From contig PKXE01000192.1 of NCBI GenBank assembly GCA_003132265.1, positions 1 through 9,562 of the forward strand: 9,562 bases of DNA. The letters are read 5' to 3'. The DNA is from Candidatus Dormiibacterota bacterium. GTDB lineage: Bacteria > Chloroflexota > Dormibacteria > Aeolococcales > Bog-877. The notes beneath the pieces are model-generated. The model was not told the DNA's origin. It saw only the letters and a list, made by a program, of their open reading frames with translations, and searched no databases. A program made the translations under genes and the position numbers. The stretch's first letter is position 1. Every line of letters begins with the position of its first letter. Positions 1 through 6,771 of the stretch are shown here, piece by piece.

Positions 1-301
1 AGACAGTTCGGTCCCTATCCGCCGTGCGCGCAGGAGATTTGAGGAGAGCCGACCTCAGTACGAGAGGACCGGGTTGGACGGACCGCTAGTGCACCGGTTG
101 TTCCGCCAGGAGCATCGCCGGGTAGCCATGTCCGGAAGGGATAAGCGCTGAAAGCATCTAAGTGCGAAGCCCACTCCAAGATTAGATCTCCCACCGGGTT
201 AACCGGGTAAGACCCCAGGTAGACCACCTGGTTGATAGGCCGCGGGTGTAAGGGCAGTAATGCCTTCAGCTGAGCGGTACTAATCGGTCGAGGGCTTGAC
301 C
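1..301 (+). rRNA. rrl: 23S ribosomal RNA, 3' end (partial)
   Basis: This is the last ~300 nt of large-subunit rRNA; the 5' part lies before the window. The first bases match the peptidyl-transferase region around E. coli A2602 (acagttcggtccctatc). The universal sarcin-ricin loop, agtacgagaggacc, is at 57-70, where EF-Tu and EF-G act. Further conserved blocks are gctgaaagcatctaagtgcgaagcc (about 148-172) and the terminal gcggtactaatcggtcgagggcttgacc, which ends at about 301. The length agrees with the ~307 nt between the same points in E. coli. The 3' boundary is set by the family pattern and may be off by a few bases. The A2503 target of the RlmN encoded in this window would lie roughly 95 nt before base 1. 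Confidence 0.98.
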
Positions 302-444
302 ACTCTCTACCACACTGTTCAGGAGTGCGCTCCACGGGGCAGACTCCGCAGCAGTTGCAGCTCATACAGCGCTCTGGGCAATCGGGCAGCTGGCGAAGCG
401 TTCCCGCGGAACCATCGCCGGCTGTCAATTTTGTCTATTAGAGA
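302..444 (+). other. 23S-5S internal transcribed spacer
   Basis: This is a 143-bp spacer between 23S and 5S rRNA. It holds no tRNA: no TpsiC-like arm or acceptor stem pairing is visible. Two small perfect hairpins can be read, GGAG-TGCG-CTCC at 322-333 and GTTCC-CGC-GGAAC at 400-412; both are short and could be chance. The last five bases, AGAGA (440-444), pair with TCTCT just after the 5S and so belong to the precursor stem of the 5S. Confidence 0.8.
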
Positions 445-572
445 TCCGGTGACGATAGCGACGGTGAAATACCTGTTCCCATTCCGAACACAGCAGTTAA
501 GCCCGTCTGCGCCGATGGTACTGCCCTGGAGACGGGGTGGAAGAGTAGGTCATCGCCGGGTCTCTTTTTTTT
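440..572 (+). terminator. 5S-enclosing stem with T-run (rrn operon terminator)
   Basis: AGAGA (440-444) pairs with TCTCT (561-565). With T445-G560 and helix I of the 5S this gives a continuous stem of about 13 bp around the whole 5S gene. The stem is followed at once by a run of T (565-572). That is the layout of an intrinsic terminator in which the 5S itself is the loop of the hairpin. It probably serves both to end rrn transcription and as the precursor processing stem. The pairing and T-run are visible; the dual role is inferred. Confidence 0.7.
445..560 (+). rRNA. rrf: 5S ribosomal RNA
   Basis: This is a complete 5S rRNA of about 116 nt. The diagnostic core is cctgttcccattccgaacac followed by agcagttaagcccgtctgcgccgatggtactgcc, with the 3' arm gggtggaagagtaggtcatcgcc. 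Helix I closes the molecule: CCGGTGA (446-452) pairs with TCGCCGG (553-559) with one G-U pair. The GGTGACGATAGCG opening resembles Firmicutes-type 5S. It lies 143 bp after the 23S, as expected for the end of an rrn operon. Exact ends are inferred from helix I and could shift by one or two bases. Confidence 0.97.
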
Positions 573-585
573 GCCATCGGCTCTT

Positions 586-599
586 CCTCGTCGGCGAGG
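586..599 (-). terminator. Short hairpin directly after the ctaG stop (weak)
   Basis: CCTCG (586-590), TCGG loop (591-594) and CGAGG (595-599) form a 5-bp hairpin touching the stop codon of the last minus-strand ctaG gene. It sits between the convergent rrn and ctaG transcripts. No T-run follows on the minus strand (the bases downstream are purine-rich), so it is not a classical intrinsic terminator. It may protect a 3' end or may be chance. Confidence 0.3.
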
Positions 600-1388
600 T
601 CAGGGCTGGGTGATTGTGTCGCCGCGCTGATCAGCGCCGTCCGGGGGAAAGAGTTGCCAGAAGTAGTACGCCGCGACGCCTACCATGAGGGTGTTGTCGA
701 ACGCGAACATCATCAAGCCTCCGAGGTGCAGATCGCTTACGGCCGACAGGCCGAGGAGCGCGGTTCGGTGTAGGTAGGCGGTGTAGATCGCGGCGGGGAG
801 GAGAGAGAGGGTGAGGCCGACCACTACGGACGGGAGGGCTCCACAGGTGAGGTAGGCTACCTCGCCGAGAGGGCTAAGGTTCCAGTGCTCACCCTCCCGG
901 TGGATCACGATTGCCCACCAGAAGATCAGGCCGACGGCGAGAAAGCTGAGGTGCTGCAGGAGGTAGACCGACGGGCTGGTGAGGGAATAGTCGAGCAGGA
1001 CCGGAACATGCCAGAGCACCAGGACTCCGAGGTAGGCGCTGGCTGCGAAGAAGGGGTGGACCAGAGTCCTAAGGACCGGCGCCAGGCGGGACCGGAGGAG
1101 CCAGTCGACGGTCTGCTCGGGCAGGCCACGCACCAGGAGTGGCGGGACGACCATGGCCAGCAGCAGGTGCTGAGCCATATGGGCGCTGAACAAGTAGCGC
1201 TGACCCGCCACGTCGAGGGCGGACTGAAGCGCGACGAATATGACTATCACTCCGCCGACCCAGGCCGCCGCCCGCCAGTCTCGGTGTGCTCCCGGGAACC
1301 GCAGATAGGCGAGGAGTGCTACCGCGCATCCGACCCAAACTGACGGGTCAAGCTCCCACAAGCCGACCCAGTGCAGCCACCACGTCAT
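600..1388 (-). CDS. ctaG: CtaG-family cytochrome c oxidase assembly protein (second copy)
   Basis: This is a 262-residue polytopic membrane protein of the Caa3-type CtaG family, which is needed for formation of active caa3-type cytochrome c oxidase in Bacillus; its biochemical role (probably metal or cofactor delivery) is not settled. Visible family features are the SAHMAQHLLL motif with H70 and H74 at the start of a membrane segment, followed by MVVPPLLVRGLP, and later LWHVPVLLDYSL and DLHLGGLMMF. About six to seven hydrophobic segments cover most of the chain, and the tail is short and polar. It begins with ATG 16 nt after the stop of the upstream paralog, so the two are very likely co-transcribed. 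No strong ribosome-binding site precedes it, which fits translational coupling. The gene converges on the rRNA genes. No oxidase structural genes are in view. Confidence 0.88.
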   Translation of the reverse strand: MTWWLHWVGLWELDPSVWVGCAVALLAYLRFPGAHRDWRAAAWVGGVIVIFVALQSALDVAGQRYLFSAHMAQHLLLAMVVPPLLVRGLPEQTVDWLLRSRLAPVLRTLVHPFFAASAYLGVLVLWHVPVLLDYSLTSPSVYLLQHLSFLAVGLIFWWAIVIHREGEHWNLSPLGEVAYLTCGALPSVVVGLTLSLLPAAIYTAYLHRTALLGLSAVSDLHLGGLMMFAFDNTLMVGVAAYYFWQLFPPDGADQRGDTITQP

Positions 1389-1404
1389 CGGGCTGCGGCG
1401 AGGC

Positions 1405-2325
1405 TCACGGTTCCTTGGGGGTGGATGATTCCTGGATCGCCGCCTGGCTGCGGCGGTAGAGCTCTACCTCCGCGTCCGCGCGGCGCTCGTCGTCTCGCAA
1501 CCATTGGTACACCGTGATATCGAGAATGATCTCGGCCGGGATGGCAGCTGGCACCCACGCTACGCCCGCGCCCCATTGCTGGTCGGTCAAGGCCGAAATG
1601 CCTCCGGGGCGGCTGGCCATGTCGTAGTAGGGCGCATACCAGGCATGGCCAGAGAATCCCAGGCTCATCGCTATTACCCACATCACGGCGGTGCCTGCGA
1701 CCAGGTAACCAGCCAGGGGCCACGTCGGCAGCTGTCGCCGGAGCGGGTAGCTGTCGACCGTCTGGGACCAGAAGAGGAGGCCGCCCAAGAGCAGAGTGGC
1801 GAATTCGAAATCGTGGAGGGACGCGTTACGGAGCGCGAAGTCGAACACCACGGGCAGGTGCCAGCCCCAGAAGGTCACCGCCAGCGCCGCGAGACCGATC
1901 CAGGGACGCCGAAGAAGATGCCCAATGGCTCTCGAGCCGGGGCGCCTGGAGATTCGCTGTGCCGACGGGGCAAGGGCGTCGGTCCAGCGTCGAGGTAGTG
2001 AGCGCCACCAGGGGAATAGCGGCGCCCCGACCAAGAGCAGGAGGGCGGCGACCATCTGGAGGAGGCAATGCTCCACCATATGCATCCAGAAGAGGGAATC
2101 GGCGAGGTAGTTGACCGGACCTTCTAGGGCGAAGAGGATGATCGCCAGGCCGGTGTAGAACGACACCGCCTGCCACAGTCCGATGGTCGGATCCCCCGGG
2201 CGCGGGGCCCGCACCATCCCGTGGCGTCCCCGCCAATACAGGAACCCGCAGAGGACTACTGGAATCCAGACCTCGGGCTGGAGCGAATACCCGTACAGGT
2301 GAGTCCAGGGTGCCCAGAAGCTCAT
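1405..2325 (-). CDS. ctaG: CtaG-family cytochrome c oxidase assembly protein (first copy)
   Basis: This is a 306-residue integral membrane protein of the same Caa3_CtaG family as its neighbour. The signature MHMVEHCLLQMVAALLLL contains H82 and H86, corresponding to the HMxxH motif of the second copy, followed by VGAPLFPWW. Further shared blocks are WGWHLPVVFDFAL and the membrane stretch LLLGGLLFWSQTV, with a later DQQWGAGVAWVPAAIPAEI that aligns with DLHLGGLMMF in the paralog. About seven hydrophobic segments are seen. A charged cytoplasmic-type tail (RDDERRADAEVELYRRSQAA) is absent from the paralog. The ATG start is supported by AGGAG eight bases upstream. The two copies are clearly divergent, so this is an old duplication or two distinct subfamilies. 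The role in heme-copper oxidase maturation is inferred from the family. Confidence 0.9.
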   Translation of the reverse strand: MSFWAPWTHLYGYSLQPEVWIPVVLCGFLYWRGRHGMVRAPRPGDPTIGLWQAVSFYTGLAIILFALEGPVNYLADSLFWMHMVEHCLLQMVAALLLLVGAPLFPWWRSLPRRWTDALAPSAQRISRRPGSRAIGHLLRRPWIGLAALAVTFWGWHLPVVFDFALRNASLHDFEFATLLLGGLLFWSQTVDSYPLRRQLPTWPLAGYLVAGTAVMWVIAMSLGFSGHAWYAPYYDMASRPGGISALTDQQWGAGVAWVPAAIPAEIILDITVYQWLRDDERRADAEVELYRRSQAAIQESSTPKEP

Positions 2326-2492
2326 CGAGGGCGCTCCTGACGAGCCAGGAGGCGGTCGTGGGCCGGATCGGCCCCGGTCAGGCCGGCACCTTCAGCGACG
2401 GCCATGGGGTGGAGTTCCTCCGCCAAGCTGAACCGATCAGCCTCGCTGGTTGTACTGCGGAGCACCGAGTTTACTCGCGCCGCGGAACCGAG
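2326..2492 (-). promoter_or_regulatory. Intergenic region between rlmN and the ctaG pair
   Basis: This 167-bp gap is the longest in the minus-strand gene block, so it may hold a promoter for the ctaG pair. Visible structure: the palindrome CGAGT-TT-ACTCG (2466-2477); a direct repeat ACCGAGTT at 2464-2471 and 2487-2494, the second copy overlapping the rlmN stop; and GGCCG-GAT-CGGCC (2361-2373). A TAAACT hexamer on the minus strand inside the first palindrome fits a -10 element, but no good -35 precedes it. No T-run terminator for rlmN is seen. Confidence 0.35.
2334..2340 (-). promoter_or_regulatory. Ribosome-binding site of the first ctaG
   Basis: On the minus strand the sequence TCAGGAG ends eight bases before the ATG at 2325. 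This supports that start over internal alternatives. Confidence 0.7.
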
Positions 2493-3623
2493 TTAGCCGT
2501 GGGTTGGAGCGGTGCTCATCTCCCCGTCCACCAGCTCGATATGAGCTGCCGCGGCCAACGCGCTGCGCCGAGGCAGGGCGGCCATGGAGGCTCGCAGCTG
2601 TCCGCACGCCGCCGTCGCCCGTTCGCCGCGGGAGAAGCGGATGCTGGCGCGAGTTCCAACCATCTCAGCGAACTCCCGACAGGCTCGCTGGGGAGGGGCG
2701 ACCAGTTCACTGTTCGGGATCGGGTTCATCGGGATCAAATTGACGTGGGCCCGCACGCTGGCAGCTAGCTGTCGGAGGGCGACGGCATCCTCGGGGCGGT
2801 CGTTCACGTTGGCGATCAGCACGTACTCCAGGCTCACCCGGCGCCCGGTCGAGGCGCTGAAGCGCATTGCGGCGGCCTTGAGCTCCGCGAGCGGGTAGCG
2901 GCGGTTGAGTGGGACCAGCCGATCGCGCAGGAGATCGTTGGCGGCGTGGAGCGAGATCGCGAGTCGGACCGGAAGCTTCTCTGCCGCGAGCCGGTCGATC
3001 TCGGGGACCAAGCCGCTGGTCGAGACCACCATATGGCGGGGCGAGAGGCCCCAGTCCTGCAAGAGGCGGATCGCTTCGACCACCGGCCCGTAGTTGTGCA
3101 GAGGCTCGCCCATTCCCATGAACACCACGTTGGTGGGCGGGCCGCTGCCCGCCGCGGCCCAGATGTGGCCGGCGGCCCGGACCTGGTCCACGATCTCGGC
3201 GGCGGTGAGGTTGCGCCGCAGGCCCAACTGCCCGGTCGCACAGAAGAGACAGCCGATCGCACAACCAATCTGAGAGCTGACGCAGACGGTGTTCCGGGGA
3301 CGCGCAGCCGCTCCTCCGGGGTGACGGATGAGGACCGTCTCCACTTCCTCGCCATCATGGCCGCGCAGCAGGAGCTTGCTGGTCAAGCCACGGTCGGCGG
3401 TGGTCTCCGCGCCGATTTCCAGGCTCCGAAAGCAGAGCTCTGCTTCGAGTTCGTGGCGGAGTGCGACCGGCAGGGTGGCCATCTCCTGGAAGCTGCCGAC
3501 CCGTCCGCTCCAGGCCTGCTCGCGGATCTGGGTTGCCCGGTAGCGAGGCTGACCGAGTTCGACCAACACGGCTTGCAAGTCCGCCAGGGTGAGGCCGCCG
3601 AGCTCGCGATGTGGCTTCGTCAC
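2493..3623 (-). CDS. rlmN: RlmN, 23S rRNA (adenine-2503-C2) methyltransferase
   Basis: This radical-SAM enzyme methylates C2 of A2503 in 23S rRNA; family members also modify A37 of some tRNAs. It has 376 residues, typical for the family. The radical-SAM cysteines C121, C125 and C128 (CAIGCLFC) bind the 4Fe-4S cluster. C114 (TVCVSSQIGC) and C340 (TAACGQL) are the cysteine pair of the methyl-transfer mechanism, and E95 lies in EVETVLI. FMGMGEPLHNY is the GEP-type SAM motif. Near C340 the usual G-x-D-I stretch reads GERAT, a mild departure. The start is GTG at 3623, overlapping the folE stop by four bases (GTGA), so translation is probably coupled. The last ~25 residues beyond ACGQL are variable, as in relatives. 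All catalytic cysteines are present, so activity is expected; Cfr-type C8 methylation is unlikely but not excluded by sequence alone. Confidence 0.95.
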   Translation of the reverse strand: MTKPHRELGGLTLADLQAVLVELGQPRYRATQIREQAWSGRVGSFQEMATLPVALRHELEAELCFRSLEIGAETTADRGLTSKLLLRGHDGEEVETVLIRHPGGAAARPRNTVCVSSQIGCAIGCLFCATGQLGLRRNLTAAEIVDQVRAAGHIWAAAGSGPPTNVVFMGMGEPLHNYGPVVEAIRLLQDWGLSPRHMVVSTSGLVPEIDRLAAEKLPVRLAISLHAANDLLRDRLVPLNRRYPLAELKAAAMRFSASTGRRVSLEYVLIANVNDRPEDAVALRQLAASVRAHVNLIPMNPIPNSELVAPPQRACREFAEMVGTRASIRFSRGERATAACGQLRASMAALPRRSALAAAAHIELVDGEMSTAPTHG

Positions 3624-4246
3624 CCGCCCCGAATCAAACCCATGAATTCACCCCTCGTCCGGGGATCCCGGCGGAAGACCCCGGTCATCGAACTGGTGAT
3701 GGTTCGAGGACCCGACTTTTCCACCCCCCGCATCATGGTGCACAGGTGATTGGCCTCGAGCACCACCGCGACCCCGCGCGGTTCGAGGTGGTGCTGAAGC
3801 GTCTGGGCGATCTCGCTGGTCATCCGCTCCTGCACCTGCAGCCGCCGGGCGAAGGCATCCACCAGCCGGGGGATCTTGCTGAGGCCGATGATCCGGCCGC
3901 GGGGCAAGTAGCCCACGTGGGCGACCCCGAAGAAGGGGAGGAGGTGGTGCTCACAGAGGCTGTAAAAGGTGATGTCCCGGACCAGGACCAGTTCGTCGTA
4001 CGGTTCCTGGAAGACCGCCTTGCCGAGGATTTGCTCCAGGTCGACCTGGTATCCAGCGGTCAGGAAGGCCAGGCTCTCCGCCACCCGGCGAGGGGTGTCT
4101 CGGAGGCCCTGCCGCTCTGGGTTCTCACCCATCTGGGTCAGCAGCCGAAGGACCAGCGACTCGGCGTCGTCGCCCAGGGTGGGCCGGGCGAAAGACCCGG
4201 CGGCCGCCCGCACCGGTCCCTTGGTCTCGGATGGGGGGACGTTCAC
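3620..4246 (-). CDS. folE: GTP cyclohydrolase I (type IA)
   Basis: FolE converts GTP to 7,8-dihydroneopterin triphosphate plus formate, the first step of folate synthesis and, in many bacteria, of queuosine-type deazaguanines. The homodecameric cytosolic enzyme needs zinc. The 208-residue protein carries GLRDTPRRVAES (47-58), the zinc and catalytic motif SLCEHHLLPF with C98, H100 and H101, GLSKIPRLVDAFARRLQVQERMT (121-143), and HLCTMMRGV with C169. The C98 to C169 spacing of 71 equals that of C110 to C181 in E. coli. The GTG start at 4246 is not backed by a well-spaced ribosome-binding site; an in-frame GTG at 4213 is an alternative and would leave the catalytic domain whole. It lies 51 bp after cgoX and overlaps rlmN by four bases. 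It is not obviously related to heme synthesis and is likely a passenger in the operon. Confidence 0.96.
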   Translation of the reverse strand: MNVPPSETKGPVRAAAGSFARPTLGDDAESLVLRLLTQMGENPERQGLRDTPRRVAESLAFLTAGYQVDLEQILGKAVFQEPYDELVLVRDITFYSLCEHHLLPFFGVAHVGYLPRGRIIGLSKIPRLVDAFARRLQVQERMTSEIAQTLQHHLEPRGVAVVLEANHLCTMMRGVEKSGPRTITSSMTGVFRRDPRTRGEFMGLIRGG

Positions 4247-4297
4247 AGCTCCGCGATTGTCTCAGTAAGCGTTCGCGGCGGTTCTCGAGCCGCCTTC

Positions 4298-5710
4298 TCA
4301 GGGCGGGCTGAGCCGACTCCAGAGCGTCTTGGCGGAGTTGGCCCCCTCCCGGAGGCAGGCGGCCACCCCGACGCCTCCGAAGGCGGCCCCGGTCAGCTCG
4401 ATCGGCGCCGGCAGGCTCGCCGACGCCGCGGCGACGCGGGCTCTCCAGCTGAGGTGGCCGGCCCGGTACTGCGGCAGGGCCCCGTGCCAGCGCTCCACCC
4501 GGGCGTCGACGGGCAGCTGGGTCAGCCCCAGGATGGCCCGGAGTTCCCGATGGATGGAGGTCACCAGAGTGGTGTCGTCCAGGGCCAGCACCCACTCGTC
4601 GCCAAAGCTGCCCGCCGAGGCCCGGAGGATGGTCAGGCCGGGCTGGTGCAAATGCGGCCACTTGCGGTCGAGGAACGTGCAGGCGGTGATGGTCCTTCGC
4701 GGGCGGCGAGCGACCAGGAAACCGCTCCCCAGCAGCGGCCGGGAGAGACCCGCGTCCGGGTAGGCCAGGGTGACAGTCGTCACCGACGAGTACTCCAGCT
4801 GGCGCAGCAGGGGGCCTAAGCCGTCGCTGATCGGGCTAAGCAGGACGGCGGCGGCAGGGGCGGGCAGGGCCAGGATCAGGCCGTCGAACTCGGCGGCCGG
4901 CTCACCCCGGGCATGGATGCGAATTCGATTTTTCTCGAGCGGCTCGATGCCGGAGATCGGCCTGTTGAGGTGGAGAGTGCCCGTCGGGATGGCTCCGACC
5001 AGCCCATTCACCAGTTGCTGCAGGCCACCCTCGAAACTGACGAAAGGGGTCGAGCCCGGGCGCCGGGGTGCGGCCTTCGCGGCCCGGCGCAGGCCCCGCA
5101 GCAGGCTGCCGCCGCCCTCGGCGGCGGCGACCAGTAGCGGAGCCACCGCTCCGCTACTGAGTTCCTTCGCCGGGCCCGCGTACACCCCGCCCAGCAGTGG
5201 GTCGACCAGGCGACCAAAGACGGCCTGTCCCACCCGTCGGCCCACGAAGTCGCCCAGAGCCCCGTCCGGGTCCGGATCCCCCTGCCGCAGGAGGGGCTCC
5301 AGCGTTGCCCGGGCCGCCCCCACCAGTCCCACCGCCCGGACCACATCCGATCTCCACGGGTACAGAGGGACGCCCAGGACCGAGTCTTTGGGGATGGCGA
5401 CCAGCCGCCGCCCGGTCCAAATGAATGCGGAGGTGGTGGCCGGTCGGACCAGGCTGGACCCCAGTCCCAGCATCTCGACGGTCGCCTCGATCTCCGGACC
5501 GCGGGCCAGCAGGCTCTCCGCGCCGAGGTCGACTCTGGCGCCGGAGAAGTCAGCCGTCAGCAGCTTGCCCCCCGGGCGGTTGCTGGCCTCGAATAGTGAA
5601 AGTGAGAGTGGGACGGAACTCTGCTGCGCGAGCCGCCCCAGCTCGCCGGCCGCCGCCAGTCCCGATACCCCCGCTCCGATCACCGCCACTCGCCGCGGAG
5701 GCGAGCTCAA
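4298..5710 (-). CDS. cgoX: Coproporphyrinogen III / protoporphyrinogen IX oxidase, HemY type
   Basis: This FAD-dependent oxidase aromatizes the porphyrinogen ring, using O2. In the coproporphyrin-dependent heme route it makes coproporphyrin III (CgoX, formerly HemY); in the classical route its homologs make protoporphyrin IX. The Rossmann motif VAVIGAGVSGL has glycines G12, G14 and G17, and FEASNRPGGKL has E41 for the FAD ribose. The C-terminal region has TACTFLDRKWPH and the closing FAD motif TGAAFGGVGVAACL. The 470-residue length equals that of B. subtilis HemY. I place the start at TTG 5710, which overlaps the ferrochelatase stop as TTGA; the frame stays open to 5956, but that part reads as low-complexity Gly/Arg-rich sequence inside the upstream gene. 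The adjacent CpfC-type ferrochelatase favours the coproporphyrin role, which is an inference. Confidence 0.92.
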   Translation of the reverse strand: MSSPPRRVAVIGAGVSGLAAAGELGRLAQQSSVPLSLSLFEASNRPGGKLLTADFSGARVDLGAESLLARGPEIEATVEMLGLGSSLVRPATTSAFIWTGRRLVAIPKDSVLGVPLYPWRSDVVRAVGLVGAARATLEPLLRQGDPDPDGALGDFVGRRVGQAVFGRLVDPLLGGVYAGPAKELSSGAVAPLLVAAAEGGGSLLRGLRRAAKAAPRRPGSTPFVSFEGGLQQLVNGLVGAIPTGTLHLNRPISGIEPLEKNRIRIHARGEPAAEFDGLILALPAPAAAVLLSPISDGLGPLLRQLEYSSVTTVTLAYPDAGLSRPLLGSGFLVARRPRRTITACTFLDRKWPHLHQPGLTILRASAGSFGDEWVLALDDTTLVTSIHRELRAILGLTQLPVDARVERWHGALPQYRAGHLSWRARVAAASASLPAPIELTGAAFGGVGVAACLREGANSAKTLWSRLSPP

Positions 5711-6705
5711 GGGCTGGCCGCGATTCCCGCCTGTACCAGATCCGCCAGGACGGCCACGAAGTCGGCTCGCGCGTTGGGCATCGGAGTCCTGACTAGCCGG
5801 ACTCCGAGCCGCGCGGCCTCGGCCTGGGCTTCCACGTCCAAGTCGTAGAGGATCTCCAGATGATCCGCGGTGAAGCCGCAGGCACTGACCACAAAGTTGG
5901 TGGTCCCGCCAGCGGCCGCCTCTCGAACCACGTCCAGCAGTTCCGGCCCCAGCCACGGCTCTCCGGTCTTGGCTACGCTCTGCCAGGCGGTCGTCCAGTT
6001 GGAGAGTCCGGCCTGGCGAGCCACGGCGGCAGCGGTCTCGACGAGCTGGTCCGGGTAGGGATCCCCCATCTCCCTGAGACGGGTGGGCAGGCTGTGGGCG
6101 GTGAAGATGACCAGCGTCTGGCCCGATCGGGCCTCGGTGGTCACCGCCAGCAGCTCCCTTACCCGCTCCGCCAGCCAGCCGACGTATCCGGGGTCGAGGT
6201 GCCAGTCAGTCACGAACCGGAGGCTCAGCCGGCTCGGTCGCTGGGCCAGAGTGTTCTCGGCCCGCTCCACGTACTCGCCGACGCTCATCGTCGAGAAATG
6301 GGGTGCCATGACCAGCCCGACAGCAGACGTGACCCCGGCCTCCATCAGCTGGCCCACCGCGTCCTCTAGGAAGGGAGAGGAGTGCTTCATGCCCACCACC
6401 ACCCGCCACGCTGCCCCCTCGCGGCGCTGCAGTTCGCGCTGCAGCGCATTGGCCTGGGACCGGGTGATCTCCGGGAGTGGGGAGCTGCCGCCGATGGCGT
6501 CATACCGACGCTCCAGCTCGGCCAGGGCCTCCGGGCTTGGGGGGCGGCCCCGTCGCATGTGGGTGTAGTAGGGGAGGATCTCCGCCCTGGTGCGGGGGCT
6601 TCCGTAAGCCATCAGCAGGACCGCCTTGGCGCCCGAGCCCGGCGGACCGGGCGCGGTCACGGTGCTGGCGGCGACGTTACGGTCGAACGCCTTGTTTGAG
6701 GTCAA
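5707..6705 (-). CDS. cpfC: Ferrochelatase, coproporphyrin type (CpfC/HemH)
   Basis: This enzyme inserts Fe2+ into a porphyrin. Sequence similarity points to the coproporphyrin ferrochelatase of Gram-positive bacteria: MAYGSP (Y34, matching B. subtilis Tyr13), YYTHMRRGRPPSPE, RRYDAIGGSSPL, APHFSTMSV, FTAHSLP with metal-site H204 (matching His183), GDPYPDQL, WQS and ADHLEILYDLD with E284. The 332-residue chain has about 21 extra, probably disordered, residues at the N terminus. The only cysteine is in SACGF, so no C-terminal 2Fe-2S cluster as in some actinobacterial and animal enzymes. The start is TTG at 6705, with GGAAGGAAA upstream and eight bases from AGGA to TTG. It is the first gene of the minus-strand block and overlaps cgoX by four bases. 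ChdC, the next enzyme of the pathway, is not in the window. Confidence 0.95.
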   Translation of the reverse strand: MTSNKAFDRNVAASTVTAPGPPGSGAKAVLLMAYGSPRTRAEILPYYTHMRRGRPPSPEALAELERRYDAIGGSSPLPEITRSQANALQRELQRREGAAWRVVVGMKHSSPFLEDAVGQLMEAGVTSAVGLVMAPHFSTMSVGEYVERAENTLAQRPSRLSLRFVTDWHLDPGYVGWLAERVRELLAVTTEARSGQTLVIFTAHSLPTRLREMGDPYPDQLVETAAAVARQAGLSNWTTAWQSVAKTGEPWLGPELLDVVREAAAGGTTNFVVSACGFTADHLEILYDLDVEAQAEAARLGVRLVRTPMPNARADFVAVLADLVQAGIAASP

Positions 6706-6711
6706 ATTGAG

Positions 6712-6720
6712 TTTCCTTCC
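6712..6720 (-). promoter_or_regulatory. Ribosome-binding site for the TTG start of cpfC
   Basis: GGAAGGAAA on the minus strand, with AGGA eight bases before TTG 6705, decides this unusual start. No ATG lies near a comparable site until M32 inside the conserved core. Confidence 0.75.
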
Positions 6721-6730
6721 GGCTCGCTTG

Positions 6731-6745
6731 GGGGCAGCGGGCCCC
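6731..6745 (-). repeat. GC-rich inverted repeat in the cpfC leader
   Basis: GGGGC (6731-6735), AGCGG, GCCCC (6741-6745). In the minus-strand transcript it would form a small hairpin about ten bases upstream of the cpfC ribosome-binding site. In a GC-rich genome such a 5-bp stem is not rare. Confidence 0.3.
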
Positions 6746-6771
6746 TTCCCCGAGCGTTCACTCTACCGGCA

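Noticed and set aside
302..439. Possible tRNA in the 23S-5S spacer
   Set aside because: No cloverleaf, no GTTCRANYC-type T arm and no 3' acceptor pairing could be found.
15..613. Open frames across the 23S, spacer and 5S on both strands
   Set aside because: They fall on structural RNA genes and their spacer; the sequence is explained by rRNA.
2946..3749. 267-codon open frame on the + strand opposite rlmN
   Set aside because: Mirror of a conserved radical-SAM gene; no independent ribosome-binding site or motif.
3611..4819. 402-codon open frame on the + strand opposite folE and cgoX
   Set aside because: Antisense shadow of two well-recognized genes in high-GC DNA; the composition (Gly, Arg, Pro, Gln-rich) shows no recognizable motif.
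5711..5956. 82-residue N-terminal extension of the CgoX reading frame
   Set aside because: It lies wholly inside the cpfC coding region in another frame, is rich in Gly, Arg and Ser with no domain, and the FAD motif starts right after TTG 5710. Family length is met without it.
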